DNA of 64,000 bases from Microcyclospora pomicola (lineage: Eukaryota > Ascomycota > Dothideomycetes > Capnodiales): NCBI GenBank assembly GCA_002786065.1, contig NHNY01000023.1, positions 248,001 to 312,000 of the forward strand. Direction: 5' to 3'. The notes beneath the pieces were generated by a model. It ran no database searches. It was not told where the DNA came from and saw only the letters and a list, made by a program, of their open reading frames with translations. Shown in pieces: positions 45,601 through 55,653 of this stretch. The number at the start of each line of letters is the position of its first letter. Within the stretch, counting starts at the first letter, position 1. A program made the translations under genes and the position numbers.

Positions 45601-47984
45601 GCTGGTGGTTTACTCAAAAGGTCATTGCTGTCTGTGGTATGGGCAACTTCGGCATGTTCAACTTCACACGCGTAATGTACTACCGTGCCATGGGCGCCAA
45701 GATCGGCAAGAATGTTACAATGGCGAAAGGCGCAACCCTCGGCGAGTGCGATCTGATCACCATTGGAGACAACGTCACACTCGAGCGATGTACCGTTCGA
45801 GCTTTCGCTGGCGAGCGCAACACATCCATGTACCTGGGTAGCATCTCGATTGGCGACAACGCATCTATCGGACTTCAATCGATCGTGGCTGCTGGTACCA
45901 CCGTACCTGCCAACACTTGCCTTGGACCAAACTCCTCAAGCTGGGAGATCGATGGTGCCAGCGAGTCGAACCGCAACCTGGCAGCGAGCAAGATCCCTGG
46001 TCCTCACTGGCTTCTTAGCGTCATCATTGCCCTACCTGCCAAGATTCTGGTCATGTTCTGTGGAGCGATCCCCTGGTTGGGATGCCTTGTTGCTCTCGTA
46101 ATTCACAAGCCGAACACAAATGTCGCAGATCAGCTTCGCGAGGTCATCATCTGGTTCGCTAGCCCTCAACGAGTCGCCTTCCATTACGCTGCGTTAGCTG
46201 CCAACTCTGCCGTCGCTCCAGTTTTCTTCTTCTTGGCAGTTTACATCGTCAAGAAAGTCTTCGACCTGTTCTGCGGTACACTGCGACCGTCGCGCGTTGA
46301 GGAACGATCGCAGATGACCAAGCTCCGCATGAACATGCTCCAGACCCTGATGCCGGCACCGCGCTTCCACAAGCTCACCGAGCTGTTTGGAACTCACTAC
46401 GAGCCCACCTCCATATTCGCTCGGATGATGGGTGCGAAGATTGGTCAGCGTGTCTACTGGCCAGGAACTGGTCCGAGCACGCAGGACTTCCCACTTCTCG
46501 AGATTGGCAATGATGTGGTGTTCGGCTCCCGTTCACACCTGGTCACTTCTGACGGCAATGGTTCCGACTTCATCCGCATCAACAACGGTGCTATGGTTGC
46601 AGATCGTGTCGTCCTTCTACCCGGCGTTCAGCTTGGCGACAAGGCTGTGATGGGCAGTGGCGCTCTCTCCAGACGTGATGCTCATTACGCGCCAGGCAGT
46701 ACATGGGTGGGCTCAAAGAATGGTGAGGCCGTCAATTTGTCCGCGGATGTGCCTACCGCAGCTCCTGCCGCTGCACCAGGACGACGAGTCATGCGATACC
46801 AGGCAACACAGAGCGGTGGTAAATTCTTGAGTATGAACTCTAGCAGCACCACGCTCGCGAAGCCATTTGATTCTGAGACCTCCAGCATCAATGCTATCGA
46901 GAAGGGTCATGGCACACCACACTTCTACGGGCCCTCAGGCTACAGTACTCCCGGCATGAACACTCCAGGCGGCGCCAGCCCTCGGTCCACTTGCGAGATA
47001 GAGCTGACATCCGAGAAGACCGTCGAGGTCGGCGTGAGGAAGACGCCTTCTATGAGGGTTCTCAGTCTCAAGCGCAGTGAATCGGAGAAGAGAGCAGATG
47101 CCATCAAGAAGGCCGCGGATATCGAGTCTTCCTCACCTTTTGGCCGCGCCTTCTACCACGGCCTCGCACCTTACCGTGTCTGGGGCCACTTCACCATTTT
47201 CTGCTACTCGACGTTCGTCACCATCTTCACCGCTGTCTGGTGGAACGCTGGCAGCATTTCCGCTGTGCAGGTCCTCGGTCACATCATGGATCGTCGCTCG
47301 TCCCTGTACCACTTTTGGTTGTCAGCAGATTCATGGTTCCGACCCCTCTCTCTATGGCTTACCTTCACCGCCCTTATTATCGCGATCATGGCCGTGCAAT
47401 CAGTCCTGGTTGTGGCTGGACTCATTGCTGCCAAGTGGATTCTAATGGGCCGACGCACGCAAGGCAACTATGACTGGGACAAATCGTCGTACTGTCAGCG
47501 CTGGCAGTTGTTCCTCAAGCTTGAGGCTGTTCGCAGACACTGCTATGGCGGTCATGGTATCCTTGGCATGCTCACTGGCACTCGCTGGATCACCATGTAC
47601 TTCCAAGCTCTCGGCGCCGACATTGGCAAAGACGTGTGTCTCTTCGCCAACGGTCTGCCATCCCTCATGTTGACCGAGCCGGACCTCCTCACCATCGGCG
47701 ATCGCGTGGTCGTTGACGATGCCTCGCTTGTCGGCCACATCAACACCCGCGGCAAGTTCGATCTCAACCCGCTGGTTGTCGGTGATCGCAGCGTCCTTCG
47801 TAGCGGCTCACGACTTCTGTCTGGCGCCCGTGTCGAGGCTGACGCGTGCATGCTCGAGCACACCCTCGTCATGGCTGGCGATGTCATCGACGCCGGCACC
47901 ACGGTCCAAGGCTGGCCTGCCGAAGAGTTCAAGAAGCCTCGCATGCCGACCATGAAAGCGAAGCAAATCTGGACCGTGGCGTAG
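42620..47984 (+). CDS. NRPS-like adenylation-carrier-membrane protein, Pls/PosA type
   Basis: The exons are 42620-43442 and 43501-47984, for 1,768 residues. The ATG at 42620 is the first in frame; upstream the frame opens only at TTG. Order: an N-terminal AMP-binding subdomain (about 1-274); A3 loop LFTSGTSGTKKLVPL (from 278); NHVGG; [36 protein letters not shown] spread over A7-A8; an A10-like NNKVLR; a second A9/A10-like segment LPGYMTPF to NVNGGVD with Gly for the usual Lys; a carrier domain with DSDFFELGGSSM (attachment Ser814); then multiple membrane helices interleaved with three left-handed beta-helix hexapeptide blocks (near 1005, 1250 and 1645). No condensation, reductase or thioesterase domain. 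This is the Pls/PosA layout (epsilon-poly-lysine synthetase and relatives), where the membrane part does chain building. The substrate is unknown. The adenylation half looks closer to acyl-CoA ligases than to classical amino-acid domains. Confidence 0.9.
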
Positions 47985-49382
47985 ATGCCACTATTCGCCT
48001 TTCTCACCTTATTGCCACCTTACACAATTTTCTCATACTGCATCAAGGCTGGAGTTCATATGAATCTTTCAAAGATACCCAAGATCCTCGAATTTGTTCT
48101 GCCCACGCAGACTACCCTCGAGGAACTTCACCCCTTTTACATAGATACAACATAGATTGCTTTACTTCTGATGCGACACAATCAGCGCGTGGGCTAACAA
48201 CGCTGAACGCTGCAGGCGTTGTTCAAGCTGGGACTACATGTATCGGGTTATACATAGTCACTTAGCAGGGATTCACATTTTGGACGGATTTCTGATGAAA
48301 TGATGGGGAAGCACGAGACGATGAAGCATGGCTGGCGTTACTCGGTCGTTTCGAGATTCTTCCCTTGCAATTTGCACAGGAACATAGATGGCTTGTTTAT
48401 TTCAACAAATTATTCTATTTCAACCTTCGGTCTCCTCGCACACTGTGAATGTCTTCATCATTTTCGTCGAGTCAAACGAGTTCTACTAAATTCCCACGAT
48501 CATCCGTTGTAGAACCTGTGCTTGCAAATCGAGTTTCTCAAGAAGCAAGGACTCGGCCAGCATTCATGCGTTCCACCCGGGTAAAGTCTGCGGTTGATGA
48601 GGTTCGAACAAGATCTCCAGCGGCTCATCTCGCGGAAGTCAAGCATGCCACACCGTTGCCTCGTTCCGCAGTTGCTAAGAAACATATCACCGTTAGCGGG
48701 CCAACGTGGGCGATCTTGGTCGAGCGGGCGGGAGGCGCGGAGCGGAATGTAATGCTACATTGTGCACTCTGTATAGCTGAAGTCATGCAGATGGTCTTTG
48801 TCTGCCCGAATAAGGTACTGAACGATGGAATGTATGTATGGGATCTGGTTAGCATAGGCGTGTCGTATGACGTCTCTCGAGCCGTCCGCAATCTACAGCA
48901 GAGGAACCAATCCCGCCCGCTCCCGAGCTCCCACGTTTCCGATGTTCCCCCCAATCACACTACCGTATCTTGACTTCAGCCTTTGTCGGTTGATCATCAT
49001 CATGGTTTCTTGGGCGGGAGCGAGGCAACCATGGGTCGTCCTTTGCTGCTTGACCGTTGGAGTGCTCGTGTCGACGTGTGACTGCTGACGTGTGGGAATG
49101 TGGGTGTCTTTCATCGCTCGTCCTTGATGTTTCGTTACTCTTCTTGCTTCTCTACCTTATCTGGACGCTGCGCTGCGTGAGCTTTGACGCGGACACGTAT
49201 ATCGGACCTGCGTCTATACGCTGCTATTCTTATTTGAAGCAGCATTCGTGTCTAGAAGGCCTGGAACAGCGTACTCTACTGCGAAATGCTCCTCACAGTC
49301 TGATAAGCGCCGTGATCGCTGTGGCGGCGAAGAAAACGCGTTCTGATTGGATCGCGGCCAAAGATTGCTGTTCCTCCAGATC
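47985..49382. other. Intergenic region downstream of the NRPS-like gene
   Basis: 3' flank of the NRPS-like gene and promoter of the kinase-like gene. It holds the 174-codon ATG frame listed next and is otherwise featureless. Confidence 0.5.
48449..48973 (+). CDS. Hypothetical ORF, 174 residues
   Basis: An uninterrupted ATG frame with a Ser/Thr-rich start (MSSSFSSSQTSSTKF) and a mixed body containing several cysteines (HCALCIAEV, VCPNK). No family is recognised, no intron is needed, and there is no signal peptide. It may be a small species-specific gene or chance; codon choice is not decisive by eye. Confidence 0.2.
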   Translation: MSSSFSSSQTSSTKFPRSSVVEPVLANRVSQEARTRPAFMRSTRVKSAVDEVRTRSPAAHLAEVKHATPLPRSAVAKKHITVSGPTWAILVERAGGAERNVMLHCALCIAEVMQMVFVCPNKVLNDGMYVWDLVSIGVSYDVSRAVRNLQQRNQSRPLPSSHVSDVPPNHTTVS

Positions 49383-50852
49383 ATGGCTGAACGGGAGTAC
49401 TCCATGACCATGTCCGACGCTGAGCCATCTTCTCCATTGAGTGTCTGGCATCACGGCGAACCACAATCGCCTACAAAACTTGCAGCAGAGCGGCGCAGAA
49501 GCCGGCCAATGCCACTGCGCACACAAACGGAACTGGAGGTTTGGGACAGCGTCGACCAGAGTATTGCTATGCAACAAGATGGCGCTTCACATCTTCGCCA
49601 CAAATCGACTTTCGTCTCTTCTGCTGGCCTTTCACGAAAAGCTTCAGGGCAGAGGAATAGCCACTCCCCACGCTCTCCAGTCTATGTGGAGCACTCGCCC
49701 TCAATAGCGGCGCGCGTGCACCGGACTGATCTGATCGATGGAGATGCGTTTGGCCTCTCTGAGGCAGCGAGCAGTAGTGTCTTGACACCACCGACCAGCC
49801 CACTCTCTGCTCGAATCACCCGGAGTTCAGGCGAGATTGAAGCAAAGGACCTGCCGAGGGTGAAGAAATATGACTTCGCAAAGATCGACTATGAGCTCGC
49901 ACGAGCGCGTGTCCTGGGCACTGGACTCTGGAGTAAGGTTGTTCTCGCGGATGCTACAATTCCCAGCCCGATAACGTCTGACACCTCGTCGTCTGCTGCA
50001 AAACCGCCTACTCCTCCGCCTACGCCGAGGAAGCCACACGCAATGCCATCGAGTGTTTTCGCTGTCAAGCTTCCAGCTCGGAAGGACGCGATCCAAGTCT
50101 TCAATCAGGAAGCCCGCATCCTGACACATCTAGCGCGTCAGGTTGGAGCTAGTAACCACATCGTCACATTCTTTGGTCAAGACTCGCGAAACTCAGCCTT
50201 GGTCTTCGAAGCAGTCATCGGCGGCTCTCTCGAGAATCTCAACAGCCGGCTGAAGCAGATGACGGAGCTCGCCCGCCATCTAGAACTGATCAGCATCTTC
50301 CCCCGCATCGCCGCCGATCTGATCAGCGGCCTCGAGTTCCTGCACAGCCACAATGTCGTGCACGCCGACCTCAAACCCGCCAATATCCTGCTCGACATTT
50401 CCGAGCACCCCAACTTTCCCCGCCCCGTGGTCCGCGCGCGCTACATCGACTTCTCCGCCTCCTTCCGTCCCGGACATCCCGAGGACTCCACCACGAACGC
50501 AGGCGGCACGTGGGACTTCATGGCCCCAGAACAGATGCGTCTGCAACCCGAGTTCAACACCCCGACCCCAGCTTCGGACGTCTGGAGTCTGGGAATCACA
50601 CTGCTGACCGTCCTCATCGGCGGATCCCCGTACGCTGCGACCTGTGGCAGTAATACCTTCATGTTGCGCGAGGCGATCAAATCCGGCGACTCGCTGAGCT
50701 TCGCACGCATGGAACCCGTGGCGCGGAAACGCCTGACTGCGGCGCAGGATTTCGTCGACTGCGTGCGTCTGGCGCTGCACAAGGATCGCGAGCGGCGGAC
50801 GAGTGCCGAGGCGTGGAGGGTGTGGTTGGAAGTACGAGGGCTGGGAGTATGA
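49383..50852 (+). CDS. Protein kinase-fold protein with altered HRD and DFG motifs
   Basis: Single exon, 489 residues from the ATG at 49383; in-frame ATGs at 49404 and 49410 are alternatives, and an extension to 49347 begins with TTG. The first 165 residues are disordered and Ser/Pro-rich (TPPTSPLSAR). The kinase domain starts near 165 (RVLGTGLWSKVVLADA as a worn glycine loop) and has a Pro-rich insert before the catalytic FAVKLPA lysine (about Lys229). NQEARIL supplies the alpha-C glutamate. The catalytic loop reads VVHADLKPANILLD (HAD for HRD), the magnesium loop YIDFSASF (DFS for DFG), and the activation segment GTWDFMAPEQ. DVWSLGITLL, the F-helix, is intact. Catalytic Lys, Asp (of HxDLKxxN) and Asn are kept, so activity is plausible. 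It is not assigned to a named kinase family. Confidence 0.85.
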   Translation: MAEREYSMTMSDAEPSSPLSVWHHGEPQSPTKLAAERRRSRPMPLRTQTELEVWDSVDQSIAMQQDGASHLRHKSTFVSSAGLSRKASGQRNSHSPRSPVYVEHSPSIAARVHRTDLIDGDAFGLSEAASSSVLTPPTSPLSARITRSSGEIEAKDLPRVKKYDFAKIDYELARARVLGTGLWSKVVLADATIPSPITSDTSSSAAKPPTPPPTPRKPHAMPSSVFAVKLPARKDAIQVFNQEARILTHLARQVGASNHIVTFFGQDSRNSALVFEAVIGGSLENLNSRLKQMTELARHLELISIFPRIAADLISGLEFLHSHNVVHADLKPANILLDISEHPNFPRPVVRARYIDFSASFRPGHPEDSTTNAGGTWDFMAPEQMRLQPEFNTPTPASDVWSLGITLLTVLIGGSPYAATCGSNTFMLREAIKSGDSLSFARMEPVARKRLTAAQDFVDCVRLALHKDRERRTSAEAWRVWLEVRGLGV

Positions 50853-51383
50853 TACGACGTTTTTTGCTGTTGGAGGTCAGATCTTGTGTCACCTTGAGAC
50901 TTGAGTTTCATGTCGACATATGTCGAGGATTTCCCGGAATTTATGTAAGGATTTGTTGAAGATGTATCGGTTTCGAAAACTCAACGCACTTGTCAGCATT
51001 GCGTGTGCTTTAGCTACTGTACTGGAGGAATTCCGTGTAAGATCTGGCTAGTCGAAGTGGAAAGTATGTGCTTGATCATGGGGGGCACAGGCGTATAGGT
51101 GTCATTATCAGTGTCTCTTCGAGTTGCACTTAGGCACGGTCAATCACAAGGGAGGCTCGATCGAGTATCATCATTGTGAGAATACCGCATGCATCATTCT
51201 ATTCATAATTTGAATAGATAAAGACTTCCTTCGCTAAAAGCACGCTTCGAAACCACGAGCCCACCATTTCTGACTCACAGTCGTCCGCTCCAAAATTCTC
51301 GAGTCTGCCGTTTCCGTCTTCCGAGTCCTATATCTCCGTCCGTCTCATCTCCCCGCATAACCTCCCTCCGCGATAAGGACCCC
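50853..51383. other. Convergent intergenic region
   Basis: 3' flanks of the kinase-like gene (plus) and MBF1 (minus). No further feature. Confidence 0.6.
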
Positions 51384-51939
51384 TCAAGTCTTCTTCTTCG
51401 GCCCCAGCATCGGCTCGCCGATATTCGACCCCGTGAGCCGCACGTTGGCGGCCTTCTGCAGCTTGAGCACGATGTCCATGCTGGGGAAGTCGGCGCCGAC
51501 GCGCTCCAGCGCCGCCACGGCCGCCACGTCCACGTTGGCTTTCGCCGCCAGGTCCTTCTGCGTCATCGTCGTGCCCTTCTGGTTCTTCAGCTGCGTGCGC
51601 GCGCCCGCCAGCGCCTTGGATACCTCCTCGGGCACCTTCTTGGTTGCTACCGGCCCGTCGGCACGGTCGACTTTCGTCAGGCGTTGGCCTTCGGGGTTGC
51701 CGGAGGTCTGGAGAGAACAGGGTGGGTTAGTCGTTGATGGTGGCGGGGTAGTGGGGGCTGTAGAGGAGAATGAGACGTACGTTGGCAGTGGCGAACTTCT
51801 TCTCCGTGCCGACCACGGCGCCGCTGCGTTGGGCGGCGTTGAGGGCGCTCTTGCCACGGATCGTGGTCTCGCGCTGCGTGCCTCCGGCGCCGCGAGCTTT
51901 GCTGCCGATCTTGGTGACGGATTCCCAGTCGTCGGACAT
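51384..51939 (-). CDS. MBF1: Multiprotein bridging factor 1 (transcriptional co-activator)
   Basis: A bridge between TBP and bZIP activators such as Gcn4, also ribosome-associated in frameshift and quality control. The exons are 51939-51781 and 51707-51384, for 160 residues. The N-terminal MBF1 domain starts [17 protein letters not shown], and the middle has [19 protein letters not shown]. The C-terminal HTH_3 domain runs from [25 protein letters not shown] (residues about 95-119) to the end GPKKKT. The intron interrupts just after KFATAN with GTACGT and CAG. The length fits the family (about 150-160). The promoter lies in the 620 bases up to the neighbouring regulator gene. Confidence 0.97.
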
Positions 51940-52559
51940 GATGGATGTGCTGGGGCGGGGTCGGGTCGGTGGGATGTGTACGGGTTGTTTGAGTTTTGGG
52001 GATGCTCGGAGAGTCGATGTCAAGTGTAGACGGATGTGAAGTGGAGGAGGGACAGATGAAGAAAGAGGGATTTGTGTGTTGGTGATCGCGTGAGGCTGTG
52101 ACTGCACTACTACGTCTACCGCCGCAGTATGTGGAAAGTCATCGAATGACGAAATTGTGGACCCGCCACTTTCGAGACACCGCCGTCGTCACGTGCGGCT
52201 CGACGTACTGTTCACTGCCAGGGAGATTACTCCATCATTCAGTCACTACCTTACCTTACTGAACATGTTCTTTGATGCATCCCGAATCGCCTCAAATAAA
52301 TCACTCGTTGTAACATTTGACACACTAATTTTCGAGGATGTGGAGGGGGGTTTGTCAAGACAGAGCAAATGAGTACTGAAACATCAAGTTCGTTGCATGA
52401 ATGTACACTGCTTCATCCGCACTGCACAAGACAATTCCATACACTCTCGAGCATGCCGGGTATCATAAAACATCGTAAGAGGTCGCAGTGACCATTCTTC
52501 AGGTAACACCAAACTCGTGTTCATTGCTGTCCAGAGACATCTCCGCGATCTCCTGACCG
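51940..52559. other. MBF1 promoter and regulator 3' flank
   Basis: 620 bases between two minus-strand genes. It contains pyrimidine-rich leader sequence near 52000-52080 on the minus strand. No other feature. Confidence 0.5.
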
Positions 52560-55500
52560 TCAAGCTCCGAACCATCCCGGCTCGTGGCCCCGTAACAACA
52601 ATTTCCTCAACACATCGAGCGCGGTACTGGTCACGCCGCAGTTATGAGGGATGTTGACCTTTTCGATCTTGTTCTGCACCCAGAGCAGCACGTCTGTAGC
52701 TTCGTCCTCCCCGAACCTACTCGCTGGTTCAGCTTTGAGCAGTGTCGCGACACTGTGCTCAAGTTCTCGCTCGTTGCGTTGCGTGTGTCGTGCTCCCGAG
52801 GGACTGGGAATCGAGAGGCGTGAAAGAGCGCGCTTCGTGTTTGACATGACATAGGCACGCGCCCAGATGACGATGGCTGCCAGATAGATTGCCCATTCTT
52901 GATAGAGGAGTCCGGTCTGAGGACGATACATGTGGATCTTGATGATCTTCATAGCGTGGTACAGAGCCAGCTCTACCGGCGATTTTGGCCCGAGTAGATG
53001 CGCGTTTGTAATGCCTGCATGTCCACCCTCTGCCCACTGCTTTGCTCCTTCTTGGGCGAGCGTGAATTCGGCCTCCGAATTGAGCTTCTCAGCCATGACC
53101 CAGCTCTCGCCAGCAACAGCCAAAATTTGGCGAATCGGGGTGTTCTTACATAACATGGTAGCATGATAGATCAGCTTAGTACGAGGAGACTGGTCAATAG
53201 TGAGGGAGAACGGAGAGACCTCCAGGTCATCATCAGGGTCCAGACCGCACAATTCAAGGTTGGTGTTTGGGTCGGTCAAGCAGATGAGCATCAGAGAAGA
53301 CTGGAAGGCATCGGCTGGGGCCTGAATAGTCGCTGTTATGCCCGTTCTTTCGCCAATAGCCTGGTAAAGCATCCTTGGGCAGTGTGAGCCGAAAGGTGTC
53401 CTGAAGTTTGACTGTGTTGGTGGGAAAGGTAAATTCATTCCTGGCATGATGAGACACTCAGCCGATGAGCGGCCGAAGAGACTGCTGTGCTGTTGATCGA
53501 GTGCATAGCATGCCAACAGCATGTGTTGTTTGGTCGTCAAATCGTGCATGAAGGCAATATTGAGGTCATTGGTCATGGATTCCTGTTCTGATCTTTGGGA
53601 ATCACGCGCAAGCTATGATATGTCAACTCAATGATCACCTTTTGAACAAAAGTGCGAGAATACTTACTTTGCGGTAAACGATCTGGAACTCGGCAGACAA
53701 TTCAAGAGGCGGTCGTCGGGATCTGAAGATGGAGAATAACTCGATCATAATGATAGCCTGCATATCGCAGTTCTCGAACGTGTGACATTGCTGGGTGGTT
53801 CGCTTCTTGGTGTCAGTAGAGCTTAGCAGGGGCTAGAAGGTGGGAATGGCGGTGTACACTTACATATCCGAGGGCTTTCTTGCACCGCTCATGCAATAGA
53901 CGACCATAGTTGCACCCGTCCTGAGTGTTTTGCATATGTGCTCCAAGCGCCATGATTGCAGCGTGAAGCAAATGAGGGGCAGTCTGTCCTGTGTACGAGG
54001 ACTGATCCACGACCGGGAATTGCGGATGTAAGCAATGCCAATAGGTCGCAAGATATTTCTCTTCGTCTTCCACAGAAGCAATGCCAGGCCCCAGGTCGAA
54101 ATTCACAGATACGTCCGCGGTCAGCGGCGCAAGTAGAGACTCTTCCATGGTATTGCGCTGGAGAAGTCTTGTCGTTTGGGCGGGGTCCGTCAGCAAGAGG
54201 GACTTGTACTGCTGTCCATAAATACTATTGCAAGCACTCATGGAGTTGTTACACGAAGTATCCGACTCCGGAGATGTTTCCAGGTGGGTGAAGAGATTAG
54301 AGTACTGGTGACTAGCACCCTTTGTCCATTGCGGGACGTACGCTGACGAGCCGGCGGACGCAGGAGAGCGACACCCCATGGACGGCTGCCAGAACCCATT
54401 CATCATTGCAGTGGACGAGGCACGATGGCGTGCCGCATTCGGGCTAGTAGGATACACCAGGCTACCTCCGAAGGGAAGCTCTCGTGTCGGCGAGTCGTAG
54501 CCGGATGAGTATGCTGGTGAACCTGGCCAGAAGCCAAAGTAGCCAGCACCATTACTGTCATCCACCGAGATGGGAAGGTGCATCCCTAGTTCATTGGAAG
54601 GAATATACTTGCGAGTCGGCGCGCTAAAATCAATGTGAGATCAGCACTTATTCGAGCAGGATGAAACGGAGGCACATGGCGTTGCATGTGGAGGCGTAGG
54701 GGATGCGCTTGGATCACTCTTCTAGTGGCAATGTAACTCACGAGCAAGGTCACAACAGGAATGCGAAGATAAGACCTCCGGAAATGAAGTAAAGGAAGGA
54801 GAATCAAAGAGAGCATACCTGCTAGCTGCTGCCTGGCTGGCAGGAAGAGGATCATGGCGCTGCACTGCTGCTGGCGACGTTCGTGCGTTTGCGTCGTTCG
54901 TGGCAGCCGCAATAATGAGATCGCCTCCACCACCAGTACCGTCGAGAGACACTGGTGGATGGCTAATGACAGACGCTTGTCGACCTTGCGAGTTGTGAGG
55001 GTCATTGCTTGTACATATTAGCGGTGGCACTGCCAAACAGCGTGATTGAATTGAGCTTACTGTCGAGCTTTGTGACGTATTAGAAGGTCTTCTCGGTTGA
55101 AGCTACGGTCACATCCTTCAATGTCACAGGCGAACGCATCAGGTTCGTGATTCTTCTGATGCCGTCTGATTTCAAGAGTGTTAGACCAAGCTTGGGACAT
55201 TTAATGTTGAGAAAGAACAGACCTGAGATGTTCTGCGCGACTGTACGTCTGATAACGAGAGCATTCAGTTAGCACTACGACTCGGAAACATCACCCAATG
55301 AGGTATCGAGGCATGACACCCACCTTGCCACACTCTATACAAGTATGAACATGGCGGCCCTTATTAGCCTTACTGACACGACCGGTCTTGGTGAAACTGA
55401 CAGCGCCCAACCTCTCTGGAGCGACCACTTGCATTTCACCAGAGGATGCAGTGATCTTGGCAGCTTTGCGGGAGGATGATGAGCTTGGAGCGGTCCCTGC

Positions 55501-55653
55501 GGTACTGATCGAGCCGGTCTGGCTTGGGTGCTGTCTTCCAGTCGGACCAGGCGAAGCCCAGCGGCGTTTGAGGCCTCGAGGTGGTGGTGTTTGTGGTTTG
55601 GCTGGCGACTGATGAGACGTTGGTTCCGGGTCTATCGGGGTCTCCGAGTTCAT
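52560..55653 (-). CDS. C2H2 zinc-finger transcription factor with fungal-specific TF domain
   Basis: Seven exons: 55653-55324, 55248-55223, 55165-55061, 55007-54819, 54623-53864, 53790-53668 and 53612-52560, for 861 residues. There are two classical fingers: C105, C108, H121, H125 (CIECGK then TYSRAEHLRRHQKNH), and C132, C137, H150, H154 (CDIEGC then DRSFNREDLLIRH). A Gly/Ala/Ser-rich linker follows, then a long middle-homology domain (from about residue 400, VEDEEKYLATYWHCLHPQFPVVD, the PF04082-type start) with conserved helices to the C terminus. Such proteins control metabolic or developmental genes; the targets are unknown. The first finger is split over three exons, one of only 26 bases. 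The 195-base intron 54624-54818 is the least certain. An upstream 5' exon is possible. Confidence 0.88.
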
